NCBI GenBank assembly: GCA_020740775.1
Contig: JAHEWK010000008.1
Location: forward strand, 434,001-498,000
Source: Ilyonectria destructans
Taxonomy: Eukaryota; Ascomycota; Sordariomycetes; Hypocreales; Nectriaceae
Length of the DNA stretch: 64,000 nt
Reading direction: 5' to 3'
Shown: in pieces, positions 22,212 through 34,322 of the stretch
Layout of the letters: every line of letters begins with the position of its first letter
Position numbering within the stretch: the first letter of the stretch is position 1
Translations under genes and position numbers: made by a program
Notes under the pieces: model-generated
What the model was told of the DNA's origin: nothing
Seen by the model: the letters and a program-made list of their open reading frames with translations, nothing else
Database searches by the model: none

Positions 22212-24219
22212 ATGGCTGAGCGCTACATCCCCGAGCATCGCCGCACTCAGTTCAAGGCGAAGAACACCTTCAAGCCTGAGGAGCTCCGCCGCCGCCGCGA
22301 GGAGCAGCAGGTCGAGATCCGCAAGGCCAAGCGTGAGGAGAACTTGGCCAAGCGACGAGGCATCGGTACCGGTGAGAACCGACCTGGTGCTTCCCTTGGT
22401 GCCGCCCCCGACAGTGACGATGAGTCCGCCCCCACAGAGTCCCAGGTATGTGCCTCCGCCTTTTCCCTTTCGCCTCTACTTTCCGTCTTGCATGGCCTTG
22501 GGTACTTCACCGAAAGCTCGCTGCTTGCCCGCTCGCCATGCCGTCCCTCCCGCCTGGCGATGTGGGGGGAAAGACACTTCCCTATAACCCCACATTCTGG
22601 CGCCGTGAACTTGAGCAGACCCGGCCGATGCCCACGTCCCGCCCCATGGTCCTTCTACCATCACCCCGAGGGTACCCCCTGGCTATACTATCGATTCGTT
22701 ATGATCTCTAAGATGACCTGTGCTGACTTTTTGGAACTAGCTGAACGAGGACCTCCCTCAAATGGTCGCCGGAGTCTTCTCGGAACAGATCGATCTCCAG
22801 ATCCAAGCTACCACCAAGTTCCGAAAGCTCCTCTCCAAGGAGCGAAACCCCCCGATCGAGGAGGTAATCAAGACTGGCGTCGTCGCCCGATTCGTCGAGT
22901 TCCTGCGATCCCCTCACACCCTGGTCCAGTTCGAGGCTGCCTGGGCCCTGACCAACATTGCCTCTGGTTCTGCCACCCAGACCCAGGTCGTCATTGAGGC
23001 CGGTGCCGTCCCCATCTTCGTCGAGCTCCTCGCCAGCCCTGAGCCCGATGTCCGGGAGCAGGCCGTCTGGGCCCTCGGTAACATTGCCGGTGACAGCCCT
23101 CACTGCCGCGACTATGTCCTCAGCTGTGGTGCCCTGAAGCCTCTGCTGAACCTGCTTGGCGACAGCCGCAAGCTCAGCATGCTCCGCAACGCTACCTGGA
23201 CTCTCAGCAACTTCTGCCGAGGCAAGACTCCCCAGCCCGACTGGAACACCGTGAGTTGCACACACCATATCGAACCATGTGTATGTATGCTAATCCCTGC
23301 CCCGCAGATTGCCCCGGCTCTTCCCGTCCTGTCTAAGCTTGTCTACTCTCTCGATGACGAAGTCTTGATTGATGCTTGCTGGGCTATTTCCTACCTTTCG
23401 GATGGCTCCAACGACAAGATCCAGGCCGTCATCGAGGCCGGCATCCCCCGCCGCCTGGTCGAGCTGCTCATGCACGCCTCCACCTCCGTCCAGACCCCCG
23501 CCCTCCGATCCGTCGGCAACATTGTCACCGGTGACGATGTCCAGACCCAGGTCATCATCAACTGCGGCGCTCTGCCCTGCCTCCTGTCTCTTCTGAGCTC
23601 GACTAAGGACGGGATCCGCAAAGAGGCTTGCTGGACCATCTCTAACATCACTGCTGGCAACTCGTCCCAGATCCAGGCCGTTGTCGATGCCAACATCATC
23701 CCTCCTCTGATTCACCTTCTCCAGAACGGTGACCTCAAGACCCGCAAGGAGGCTTGCTGGGCCATCAGCAACGCTACCTCCGGTGGCCTGCAGAAGCCTG
23801 AGCAGATCCGATACCTCGTCGCTCAGGGCTGCATCAAGCCGCTGTGCGACCTTCTCGGCTGCCCCGACAACAAGATCATCCAGGTGGCTCTTGACGGTCT
23901 TGAGAATATTCTCAAGATCGGTGACCTCGACAAGCAGGCTGCTGGTGAAAGCGCCGAGGCCATCAACCGCTACGCCCTCTTCATTGAGGAGTGTGGTGGC
24001 ATGGAGAAGATCCACGATTGCCAGAACAACGCCAACGAGGAGATCTACATGAAGGCCTACAACATCATTGAGAAGTACTTCTCTGACGATGAGGAGAATG
24101 CTGATGAGGGTATGGCCCAGCCCGCTGGTCCTAACGGAACCTTTGGCTTCGGCGCCAACAATGCCCAGCAGTCCGGTGGCTTCAACTTTGCCAACGGTGG
24201 TGACTCGATGGACATGTAA
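22212..24219 (+). CDS. SRP1: Importin subunit alpha (karyopherin alpha)
   Basis: Exons are 22212-22445, 22741-23250 and 23308-24219; 551 aa, the usual length. The protein binds nuclear localisation signals and hands cargo to importin beta. The importin-beta-binding domain lies in residues 1-70: [11 protein letters not shown], then [18 protein letters not shown] and KRRGI. About ten armadillo repeats follow with the diagnostic Trp/Asn ladder ([72 protein letters not shown]). The C terminus has the acidic KYFSDDEEN patch and a Gly/Asn-rich tail. The first intron is 295 nt, five times longer than others in this window. Codon use is strongly C-ending, pointing to high expression. Confidence 0.96.
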
Positions 24220-25529
24220 GGGTCTGGTCTCGCCTTTGTTGGACACGGGCATCCTCTATCCTCTAGGGGATCCGCGATGATGTAGTCAGGTCTTTCAACC
24301 TCTTGCCCTGGCAAGCCCCACCCCTTCAAGCACATATCCCAGTTATCCCCCTACCTGGTACAGTTTTGCTAGACTGTCAAACACCCCCCCAACCCCAATG
24401 ATATCACCCCGACACCGCGTCTTTTTAATCTATCTTGAAGGATTTATGTGAGGAAGGAGGAGCACCCTCGCAATGTAAACAGGCCCTATGGTAGCTTGAA
24501 AGCTCCAGCCTGAGAGTGAAGAAGGGAGGAGGAAGCGCAAGCAGAGGAGGCAATCCGTGTCTCGATCAGGGGAGCAGCAGAGCCGGCGAGAGTCGGTGGG
24601 TTCATGTAGAGAACGAAGGGCATCATGATGAATGGTGTGCAAGACTCACGGGACCCATGCAAGACTTTCGCCGAAGTAAGCTTGGTGGCATGAATGAGAA
24701 ATGCTGCAGCTTGGAAGCCGGTGCTAGTGCACCCCAGCTTCTGCGATGGCGAACCTTGAAACTGCGGTCGATTCACCGCCAAGTGGTGGTGTGTCTGGTT
24801 GAAAGCGACCAAGCCCGTAGTAAAAGAAAAAAGATATCAATGACCAATTTCCCCAAATTACTTGGATGACATGTGAAGTGTGACGTGGCGTATCTGGGGC
24901 GAGAGTATATGACTGTGATTGTGAGTGTGGCGGATCAGAGCTCTGAGCCCCTCACGCGAGATTTACAGCGCGGACGAGCCTTGTAGTAGCGGCAGAGGAG
25001 TAGAGCCATTATCTGAATCAGTCCATATCATATAGACTCTCTCGAGTTCAGGCATGCTCAGCTACTTCTATCAACAAGACGAGAGTGAAGATCTATCATA
25101 TCAACCGGTGTACTTTGTACTTTGTAGCGTGCGGATGAGGGACACAACTGCGGGTGGGGCTGACATAAGGTGTTCGCACTGTAAATGATATGGCGAATAT
25201 GGCCAACAACACAGTGCCTACTGTGCGCGATCAGCCACCATTTTTTCCTTCCTTCACACACACAATCCAACAGGGTACTGTTGCTGGCTGGATCATTACC
25301 CATTTCAGCGTAAAACAACAGCGTCAGGACACTTCAACTCTGACCTCTCAGCCACAGACAAGGCCTCCCACGAATTGCGCGGCCAGATCTCCTGAATACT
25401 ATTGGTTTGCTATCGATCAGCCTTTGGACGGATCGCTTCCACAGCACAGACATGATCTGGATCGTCAGAGTCCTATAGCTCCATCTCCATCTCTTTGTCA
25501 CACAAACGCATCTGCGTTCAGTCTGAACC
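24220..25529. other. Intergenic region, 1.3 kb
   Basis: The stretch holds the 3' flank of importin alpha and the promoter of the DEAH helicase gene. Open frames here are short and unsupported. No repeat or RNA gene is seen. Confidence 0.5.
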
Positions 25530-28500
25530 ATGGTCAAGAAAGGCAAGGCAAAGGTCGACACCCCAACCCCGAACCCTTCGGCGGGCAAGGACCAAGGCAA
25601 GGGCAAAAAGGGTCAGAAACAGGGCGCTCCAGCTCCAGCTCCCGAGGGGCCTGCCCTGCCACCCCCAAAACCCACAGTGAAGCAGCTTATTGGAGGCTCT
25701 TCATGGACTGGAAAGTTGCCAGTAAATCTGTTGAGCGAGCACTGCCAGAAGCAGCGTTGGGACAAGCCCGATTTTGACACCAGGAAGACCCCTGATGGCT
25801 TCTCCGTCTGGATCACCCTGAGCGCCAAGGACCTCAAGACACAGGAACTCGTCAAGCTTGAGCCCTTCAAGATTCCCGCAACCCACAAGCACTTGATTCT
25901 ACGACCCACCGCTATCGAGGCCAAACATGCTGCTGCTACCTATGCCCTTTTCAGGGTTTGTAGCATGCTGAACAAGCACATGGTCCTCCCACCGGATCAC
26001 AAAGCGCTATGGAAGGAGTTCCAGGCGTTGAAGGCTGAGGATGTCAAAGAGGGAAAGGCCTGGATGTACGAGGCGGACCCTTTCAAGACTCTCCAAGAGC
26101 GCCAGGACGCCAAGTCTAATGCAGAGAAGAAGAGGCAGGAGATGGAGGCGGCTAAGGCCAAAGCCAAGGCCATGCCTGGAGCGTCGGGTCTGGCGCTGAT
26201 GAACGGTGACGGTCGGTCCAATATCATGAAGGGCTGGACTACCGCGCCTAAAGTCGAGATGGGAAGGAAGACTAGGTCACAGCTGGAGACGTTGCTGCGA
26301 GGCGGTGTGACCTGGAACCCTCACAAGGTTTCCATGCCCAAGTCTAAGAAGGATGCTATCGTGACTGAGCTGAGCAAGCTCGGGTTCCGACGCAGCCATG
26401 CGGAAGAGGCCGTGGAGTACTGCAAGGACAGGGAAGAGACTCTCGAGTGGTTGCTTATCCACGTACCTGAAGACGACCTCCCTCGGTGGGCGCTACCGGA
26501 GAGCTACTCGGCCGGTGTATCTGTTGGGGCCACAGACCTTAAAAGGGAGGGCATCATCAAGCGCCTGTCCGAAACAGGTTATTCTCTCGAGCTGGCCACG
26601 AAGGTCCTGGATGAACAAGGCGGTGACGAGGATAAGGCAGCCGAAACACTTCAAAACCTGCTCTTCTCAAGCAAGGTTGAGGCTGACGACGACTCTGATT
26701 TCCTGGACATGGGATCTCCTGAGGAGCAATGGGAGGACGAGGTTGGAAGCCTAGAAGCTATCTATGGCGAAGGCTTTGAACGCGATGGCGACAAGATCAT
26801 CCGTATCAAGTTGGATTCAGTCAAGAACGGACCGCAAGGAAACGTAGAGACGTTCTTGCAAGTTCGCAGGGCGGCCACTTATCCAGCAAACCTCATCCTC
26901 TCCATTGTCGCTAACCTTCCCTCTTATATCAAGCTGAGCATCATCAGGAAAGCTTTGCAATATAGCGAAGAGGCCCTAAGCGACGAGCCCACCAAGATCT
27001 TCCTAGTTATGGACTGGATTCAGCAGAACATCAACAGCATCATCGAAAATCCCGGAAAGCTGGTGGAGATTTCCTCCGTTTCTTCTGCGGCGTCTGAGAC
27101 GAAGCCCATTGCGGCTATTTCAAGCACCCAGCGGTCACATCGCCACGTAAAGCCACTCAAGTGGATCGAAAGTCCTCAGAGCAGAGAGCAGTGGCTGCGG
27201 CGACAACAATCGCCTTCTCTGAAAGACATGATTTCGAAACGCAAGAAGCTGCCGGCGTGGCACATGTGTGACGCCATTGTGAGAACGGTTGAAGAAAACC
27301 ACGTTACCATTATTAGTGGAGAGACGGGTTCAGGAAAGTCGACTCAGTCGATGCAGTTCATTCTTGATGACCTGTATGAGAGGGGACTCGGTGGGTGTGC
27401 AAACATTATCGTGACGCAACCGCGACGAATCTCAGCTTTGGGACTGGCGGATCGTGTGGCGGAAGAGAGATGCACTCGGGTTGGCGACGAAGTGGGATAT
27501 GCTATCCGTGGCGAATCTCGCAGGTCCAAGGATACCCGGATCACATTCGTGACGACTGGTGTGCTTCTGCGACGACTCCAGACTTCTGGAGGACGGGTAG
27601 AGGATGTCGTGGCAGCTCTGGCGGACGTCAGTCACGTTGTCATTGATGAAGTGCACGAACGGAGTCTTGATACCGACTTCTTGCTGAACCTCATTCGTGA
27701 GGTCATGAGGATGAAACAGAATACTCTGAAGCTCATCCTCATGTCCGCTACACTTGATGCGTCAACTTTTGCGAACTACTTTACTTCTGAAGGACTGAGT
27801 GTTGGCATGGTTGAAATTGCTGGCCGAACGTTTCCGGTGGACGAGTATTACCTTGACGACGTTGTCCGAATGACCGGGTATGGTATCGACAGGGCTGACA
27901 CCGGACTAATCTCTGGTGATACCATGGGCAAGATCATCCAGAAGATGGGTCACCGCATTAACTATAACCTCATTGTGGAGACTGTCAGGGCCATCGACTA
28001 TGAGCTGTCATATGAAAAGAAGACTGGTGGAATTCTCATTTTCCTCCCTGGAGTAGGCGAGATCAACCAAGCGTGTGGTGCCCTGAGGCAACTCGGATCA
28101 CTTCATGTCCTCCCTCTGCACGCATCGCTTGAGACACGAGAGCAGAAGAGGGTGTTTGCTAGTGCACCACACGGCAAGCGCAAGATCGTGGTCGCGACCA
28201 ATGTGGCGGAAACTTCCATCACTATTGACGATATCATCGCCGTTATCGATAGTGGGAAGGTAAAGGAGACGAGTTTCGATGCGGTCAACAACATGAGGAA
28301 GCTCGAAGAGACGTGGGCATCGCAGGCAGCTGGCAAGCAACGACGTGGTCGAGCTGGTCGAGTCCAAGAGGGTAGATGCTACAAACTCTTCACCGAAAAC
28401 TTGGAGAAGCAGATGGCCGAGCGACCAGAGCCCGAAATTCGACGTGTACCCCTAGAACAGCTGTGTCTTTCGGTTCGTGCCATGGGCATGAGGGACGTAG

Positions 28501-29615
28501 CAGGGTTCCTTGGACGGTCCCCAACACCTCCTGACGCAACTGCCATCGACGGTGCCATGAAGCTGTTGCGGCGAATGGGAGTGTTGGATGGAGATGAGCT
28601 CACGGCCATGGGCCAGCAGCTGGCCATGCTGCCTGCGGACTTGCGATGCGGCAAGTTGATGGTGTTTGGCGCCATCTTCGGCTGCTTGGACGACTCTGTG
28701 ACCATTGCGGCTATCCTGAGCACTCGGAGTCCATTTGTTTCCCCTTCAGAGAGGAGAGATGAAGCGAAAACAGCCCGAATGAGGTTCTGCAAGGGAGATG
28801 GCGACCTCTTGACGGATCTGGAAGCCTTCAAGCAGTGGGATGACATGATGCAAGATCGGATGCCCCAACGTCAAATCCGAAGCTTCTGCGAAGAGAGCTT
28901 CCTTGCGTACCAGACCCTGACCGATATCTCCAACACGCGATCTCAATACTACTCAGCGCTGGCCGAGATTGGCATTGTCACGTCATCGGAGGCTTCTAGC
29001 GAGGCACATGCTCGAGGCGCCTACGCAGGCGGCTCGCAGCTCTTGCGGGCGCTGATCGCAGCGGCCTTTACGCCGCAGATTTCACGAATCCAGTATCCCG
29101 ACAAAAAGTTCGCGAGCTCCATGTCCGGTGCGGTCGAGCTCGATCCTGAGGCGCGTGCCATCAAGTACTTCAACCAGGAGAACGGGCGGGTGTTTGTGCA
29201 CCCAAGCAGCACGCTCTTTGGCAGCCAGGGCTTCTCGGGCAATGCGGCCTATATGTCGTACTTTACCCTCATCTCGACGAGCAAGATCTTTATTCGAGAC
29301 CTCACTCGTAAGTCCATGCACAATCTGATCCGACCCTTTTGTAGCGATGGCTAACACGTTCCAGCGTTCAATGCGTATACGCTGCTGCTCTTCTCCGGTC
29401 CCATCGAACTAGACACGCTAGGCCGAGGTCTTCTTGTTGACGGATGGCTACGGCTCAGGGGATGGGCAAGGGTTGGAGTCCTGGTGGCGAGGTTGCGTGG
29501 GATGGTGGATGAGTTGATTGCGAAGAAGGTGGAGAGTCCAGAGCTGGGGCTCGAGAACAACGAGGTGATCAAGTTGGTTACGAAGATGATAGAGCTCGAC
29601 GGATTAGATGCTTAG
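25530..29615 (+). CDS. DEAH-box RNA helicase, DHX57-like (RWD and UBA domains)
   Basis: Exons are 25530-29307 and 29365-29615 (57-nt intron); 1342 aa. The order of parts is a Lys/Pro-rich N terminus, a UBA-like helical region near 270-320 (KKDAIVTELSKLGFRRSHAE), a second near 345-385, an RWD domain starting near 398 (EEQWEDEVGSLEAIYGEGF), then the DEAH helicase core. The core has Walker A GETGSGKST near 597, motif II as DEVH near 705, motif III SAT and motif VI QRRGRAGR. HA2 and OB-fold regions follow, the last part in exon 2 (PFNAYTLLLFSGPIELD). This architecture fits DHX57 and yeast YLR419W rather than DHX29. Its substrate RNA is not known from sequence; a cytoplasmic translation-linked role is inferred from relatives. 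The start at 25530 gives MVKKGKAKVDTP. Confidence 0.88.
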
Positions 29616-30028
29616 ACGGACGTGTCATTGGATTGGGAGGAGGTATTTGAATTGGGCATACTATTCGCGCCACAAGGAATGAGTATTGCTATTCGCAAAC
29701 ACAACTATTTGAGGAGCCTCGTTGTTATGGTCGTTGTGACATGAAGCTGGACCTGCAATATGCGTTCATCATCAGTCCGGAAGAGATGTCCTGGAGAAAA
29801 ATCGATGACGAGTGATTATGGGAAAGAAGTTAAGGAGGCAACCGTTGGTAAAATACAGCGTAACTTTTCCCCATCGTGTTAGTGGCTGTGCGTTGAAGGC
29901 TTTTTGGTGAGACTTGACGGCGGGGCTCTTTGGCTGCCTGTTGTGGACTCAAGACCTTGACTCAGCGCCTCAGTCGGACGCCATTTCATCTCTCACAAAG
30001 CCGCCAGATAAAGACATCAGACGAAACA
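29616..30028. other. Intergenic region between tandem genes
   Basis: A 413-bp stretch holds the helicase 3' flank and the aprataxin promoter. From about 29930 it stays open in the aprataxin frame but contains no in-frame ATG before 30029. Confidence 0.5.
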
Positions 30029-30928
30029 ATGGCGCATGAGGACTCTGGCCCAGAGGAGGCCATGACGACGGAGGAGATTCGCGGAGAGGAGCCACCGCCA
30101 AAGTCCAAGATGCGCAATGCCTGTGGGTTGCTCACACCACAGTGAGGAGAGACTGTGCTCGGACTGACACCCGCGATAGTCTCAGAGCTCATGAACCCCA
30201 AGCCAAAGGCTGCCGCTCCTCCGCCGCCGCCCAAAATGTCCCGCGGAGGGAATCCGTTCAGGGACCGGATGGGCCTGGGCGCCTATCTCGAAGACCCGGC
30301 GTCGTACCCGTCATCCCGCGTCATCTCGCACAGCGACGACTTCGTCCTCATCAACGACCGCTATCCCAAGTCGGTCGTCCACACGCTGCTGCTGCCGCGG
30401 TCGACCAGCCACAACCTGATGCATCCGTTTGACGCCTTCGACGACGCGGAATTCCTCGCCAGCGTCAAGCTCGAAACCGCCAAGCTCAAGGCGCTCGTGG
30501 CCAAGGAGCTGCAGCGCCTCATCGGCCACGCCAGCCAGAGCGACGCCGCGCGACAGGCCGTCCTCAATGGAGACGCCGAGCCTCCGGCGGACGGCCAGCT
30601 CCCGTCGGGCCGCGACTGGGACGCCGAGATCATCTGCGGTGTGCATGCGGTGCCCAGCATGAGGCATCTTCACGTCCATGTCTTGTCGCGCGACATGCAC
30701 TCAGAAACACTACGCCATCGCAAACACTACAACTCCTTCACCACGCCGTTCCTGGTCAACGTCGAGGACTTCCCCCTGGCCCCCGACGATCCGCGACGGC
30801 ACACCAAGGAGGCTGGGTACATGCGCTGGGACATGAAGTGCTGGCGCTGCGGTCGCAACTTCGGGAACCAGTTCCAGAAGCTCAAGGCCCATCTCGACGA
30901 AGAGTATGAGCAGTGGAGGAGGCAGTGA
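30029..30928 (+). CDS. hnt3: Aprataxin-like DNA 5'-adenylate hydrolase (HIT domain plus zinc finger)
   Basis: Exons are 30029-30122 and 30180-30928. The 57-nt intron has donor GTGGGT, a CTGAC branch site and acceptor GATAG; 280 aa. The join restores NAFSELMNPKPK, typical of fungal aprataxins. The enzyme removes AMP from abortive ligation intermediates in the nucleus. The HIT domain runs from about residue 70 (GLGAYLEDPASYPSSRVI) with the catalytic triad motif HLHVHVLS near 193. The C-terminal C2HE zinc-binding segment follows (CWRCGRNFGNQFQKLKAHL, then a Glu), which grips damaged DNA. An inserted acidic/Ala-rich loop sits between the two halves of the HIT fold. The next gene is convergent. 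Confidence 0.92.
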
Positions 30929-31267
30929 GCCGATGACGCCGGATTGTTCACCAGTGACGGCTGACCAGGCTAGAAAACCACGGAGAATTGACGAGGGCAA
31001 CTTTATAAAAGCAACAAAACCCTGAAAGTATACAATGCCCCCAAGGCGCAAACAAGTAGCAAACCGAACAGCCCCCAATTAGATGCCGGAACCCCATAGC
31101 CGTGCAATACATAATCCAGCCACGACACGTCGCCCTAAAGAATGAGTCCCCCAACCTAGCACGGAGGAACGCGCTCGTCTTCAGCCAATATCGAGTGGTC
31201 GCGCGTGCTTAGCGATCCCAGAGACCGACTATTCCGAGTGGTCATCGCCCAACTCCTACAACCATAA
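30929..31267. other. Intergenic region between convergent aprataxin and AT-hook genes
   Basis: The stretch holds 3' flanks only. The last 40 bases may instead encode the final nine residues of the AT-hook protein if its second intron exists. Confidence 0.45.
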
Positions 31268-31859
31268 TCAGCTAAAAAAGTTCTTGAGGCTCGATATCCA
31301 AGGTGATGGACGGACCTCATCACTGCCGTCGTCGGCTGCGTCGTGGACGTCTTCGGCGGCATCGTTATCTTCCGTCTCAGCTAGAAACGCGTGAGCGATG
31401 TCGCTGTTTTTAGGCGACATGGGACGTGAATCCCGGGCACTCACCTTCACCCACAACATCAGGCTGTTCTTCATCGTCGTTCTCCTCGTCAGACTTGGCA
31501 GCCGCAACGGGGAGCTTGCGAGGCCTGCCTCGCCTGCCTGCCGACTTGGGTGTAGTCTTGGGAGTGGTCTTGGGCGACTTGACGGGGGTTGCGTCTGCCT
31601 TGCGAGGCCGTCCTCGGCGTCTCGGCGCATCGCCGTCTGCGACAGCCTTCGCGACAGCGGCAGGCTTGGCCTTCGTGATTCCCTTTGGGCGGCCACGGGG
31701 ACGTCCGGTGGGAACATAGACCTTAGGAGGGTTGTCACCGCGCGGGCGACCACGGGGACGGCCTGATGGCTTCTTGACGCCGCCGTCTGACTTGGCGATG
31801 CGAGGCGAGGCATCGGCCGCCTCCTTGGCTGCGACGACGTCCTGCTTGGTGCGTGCCAT
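31268..31859 (-). CDS. AT-hook DNA-binding protein (HMGA-like)
   Basis: Exons on the minus strand are 31859-31445 and 31380-31268 (64-nt intron, GTGAGT donor); 175 aa as drawn. Four AT-hook cores are visible: GRPRGRPRG near residue 33, GRPRGRPKG near 52, RRGRPRK near 80 and RRGRPRK near 109. They bind the minor groove of AT-rich DNA. The rest is Lys/Ala-rich, with an acidic C-terminal tail, the layout of chromatin architectural proteins. The C terminus is uncertain. Reading on gives VRPSPWISSLKNFFS, whereas a possible second intron (31315-31256, donor GTCCGT, branch GCTGAT, acceptor TAG) would end the protein as EELGDDHSE at 31229, 168 aa in all, which suits the acidic tail better. It is divergent from the kinesin gene. 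Confidence 0.85.
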
Positions 31860-32416
31860 GGCGAAGAATTGCGGTGAGTAGAGACGAGGGGGAAATCGCA
31901 AGAAAATACCAGTATCGAGCGCGACGGTACAAATGGGAGATGGATGTCGGAGGGAGGAAGTGTGGAATCCGAGTTGCGGATGGCGATGTTGTGAAGGTTA
32001 CTTGTCGCAGCTTCCCAGGTCGCGCTGGCCGGCTTAAGCTAGAAGGAACTACCTGTACGCGTTCTAGGTAGGTTTCGCGCGCACGCCCCGCGTTTGTGTT
32101 AGACAGTGCACAAAGCTTGTTGTAAACGGTGTAGATAGAATTAATGTGTAGTTTCTTGGGAAAACAAGGCAACAGATGGGTGGTTATTTATGTCACCCTA
32201 AGCCACAGTGCACTAAATACACTAGGCCTTAACTGGAATAGCATATTCCACATAGTGTGGCGGAGAGCGTGGCCCGAGCTCCACGAGTCCACGGCACCTA
32301 GGTAGCTAAACCAACTAACCAAGTCAGGACAGAGCGAACAAGCCCCCCCGGCTGTTTACCCTGGCAACAGCGCATGACGCCTAGTAAACAAATCGGCCAG
32401 CACAAAGAGGAATGTC
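31860..32416. promoter_or_regulatory. Divergent promoter region of AT-hook and kinesin genes
   Basis: A 557-bp stretch between two start codons contains two copies of a CTAGGTAG motif (32064-32071 and 32298-32305, the second as ACCTAGGT palindrome). No gene is seen within it. Confidence 0.55.
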
Positions 32417-34322
32417 ATGTACCACATCCTCCGCCAACGACTCCACGACAGCATCTACGACGCCCACGAGACATTGTTGACGATGACTCTCGATCCACGA
32501 TTGATGCCTGCTGAGCACCGCATTGTGCACTCCTCAGCCTCCACGCCATCGCTACGATCGCGCGATGGGACGCTGCCACCGCACGCGAGGATGGACGGAG
32601 GGGGAAACGTCAAGGTCGTCGTGCGAGTTCGAGCCTTTCTCAAACGAGGTGAGCATCTGAATGCCAAATACCTATACTTACTCGAAATCTCTTGCTAACA
32701 TTTGGTGTTCAACAGAGCTCGACCGCCGCGCAAGATGTCTGATCGAGATGGACCCCATCACCCAGCTCACCACGCTGCTCACCCCAGACGAAGAAGACTC
32801 TCCCGCCAACACCAAGTCTCGCAAGGTCTTCGAAGAGAAGAAGTTTACTTTTGACAGCTCGTTCTGGAGTCATGACACCAACGACAATCACTATGCCCAC
32901 CAAGAGGATGTTTACAACAGCCTCGGCGAGGAGTTCCTAGACCACAACTTCGAGGGCTACCACACCTGTATCTTTGCCTACGGCCAGACCGGCTCTGGAA
33001 AGAGTTACACCATGATGGGGACGCCCACCCAGCCAGGTTTAATCCCCAGGACCTGCGAGGATCTCTTCGAGCGAATTGACGCCGCCCAAAACGAGAACGC
33101 CAACATCGCCTACAACGTCCGTGTCTCCTATTTTGAGGTTTACAACGAGCACGTCCGTGATCTACTCGTTCCCATGTTGCCCAACAAGCCTGCAAACTAC
33201 CTCAAGATCCGCGAGTCCCCGACCGAAGGCCCCTACGTTAAGGATCTCACTGAGGCGCCCGTACGAAACTACGACGAAATTCTACGCTTCATGAAGAGAG
33301 GAGATTCGTCTCGAACTGTCGCCAGCACCAAGATGAATGACACCAGTAGTCGAAGTCATGCCGTCTTCACCATCATGCTAAAACAGATCCACCACGATAT
33401 GGAGACGGACGAGACCACAGAGCGGAGCTCCCGAATTCGACTTGTCGATCTTGCCGGCAGCGAGCGAGCTAAGGCTACTGAGGCTACTGGTGCACGTCTT
33501 CGGGAGGGCAGCAACATCAACAAGTCGCTCACATCGCTGGGACGTGTCATCGCTGCCCTGGCCGACCCCAAAGCGCATCGAGGCGGGAAGCGAAAGGAGG
33601 TTGTCCCATACCGAGATTCCATTTTAACATGGCTCCTGAAGGACTCGTTGGGTGGCAACAGCAAGACTGCCATGATTGCTTGCATTGCTCCCTCTGACTA
33701 CGATGAGACCCTTTCAACTCTTCGATATGCCGACCAGGCCAAGCGCATCCGGACTCGCGCCGTGGTCAACCAGGACCAAATGTCGTCTGCTGAGAGAGAT
33801 GCTCAAATTGCTGCCATGGCCGAAGAGATCCGCGTCCTCCAGATGTCCGTCTCCGACTCGAGGCAACGTGAGAAGAGCGCCAAGGATGCCGAGGAAAGGC
33901 TCGAGGAGTACCAGGATCGCGTTGCGGCGATGCAGCGCATGATGGAGGAGCGCGGCATGGTTGCGGAGAGCAAGATCAAGAAGCTCCAGACTGAGAACGA
34001 GGCTCTCAAGCTCCATCTCAAGCTCGCTATCGAGAGTCTCAAGAACCCCATTCCTGTTGTCACGGTCAGGCCAGACAAGAAATTCAACGAAATGGGCGAA
34101 GATATCACCGATGAGCATGACAAGGAAAATGCAGAGAATCATTCCGACTACGACGAAGAGTACGACTCCGACAGCACCGCCTACAGCGACGACCTACAGG
34201 ACGAGATGCAACAATATCTCCAGGACATGGGCAACTTGCGAAAGCTCATTGGCGGCGATGTTTCCAGGTTCAAGGACGAGGCCACGGCTCGTATGCCGCT
34301 GGGCCAGAGGGAGAATGTTTGA
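32417..34322 (+). CDS. Short kinesin-3 (Unc104/KIF1-related) motor
   Basis: Exons are 32417-32648 and 32716-34322 (67-nt intron); 612 aa. The motor domain starts at NVKVVVRVRAF. It has the P-loop GQTGSGKSYTM, switch I NDTSSRSHAVF, switch II LVDLAGSERA and the neck-side block DETLSTLRYADQAKRIR. It resembles kinesin-3 by the KVVVRVR start and the acidic K-loop region. The part after the motor is only about 170 residues: a coiled coil, then an acidic tail. There is no room for FHA, DUF3694 or PH domains. Short fungal kinesin-3 proteins of this type are known and act in organelle transport. The usual RVRPF is RVRAF here. The true start could be any of the in-frame ATGs at 32417, 32483 or 32591; the last gives MDGGGNVKVVVRV, closest to relatives. 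Confidence 0.88.

Noticed and set aside
23290..24252. Antisense 320-codon open frame over importin alpha, and a second at 22708-23268
   Set aside because: They mirror the strongly biased codon use of the importin gene and have no features of their own.
29930..30028. N-terminal extension of aprataxin (starting LAACCGLKTLTQ) that resembles a mitochondrial targeting sequence
   Set aside because: The frame has no ATG before 30029; it would need a TTG start. The ATG at 30029 gives the normal fungal N terminus.
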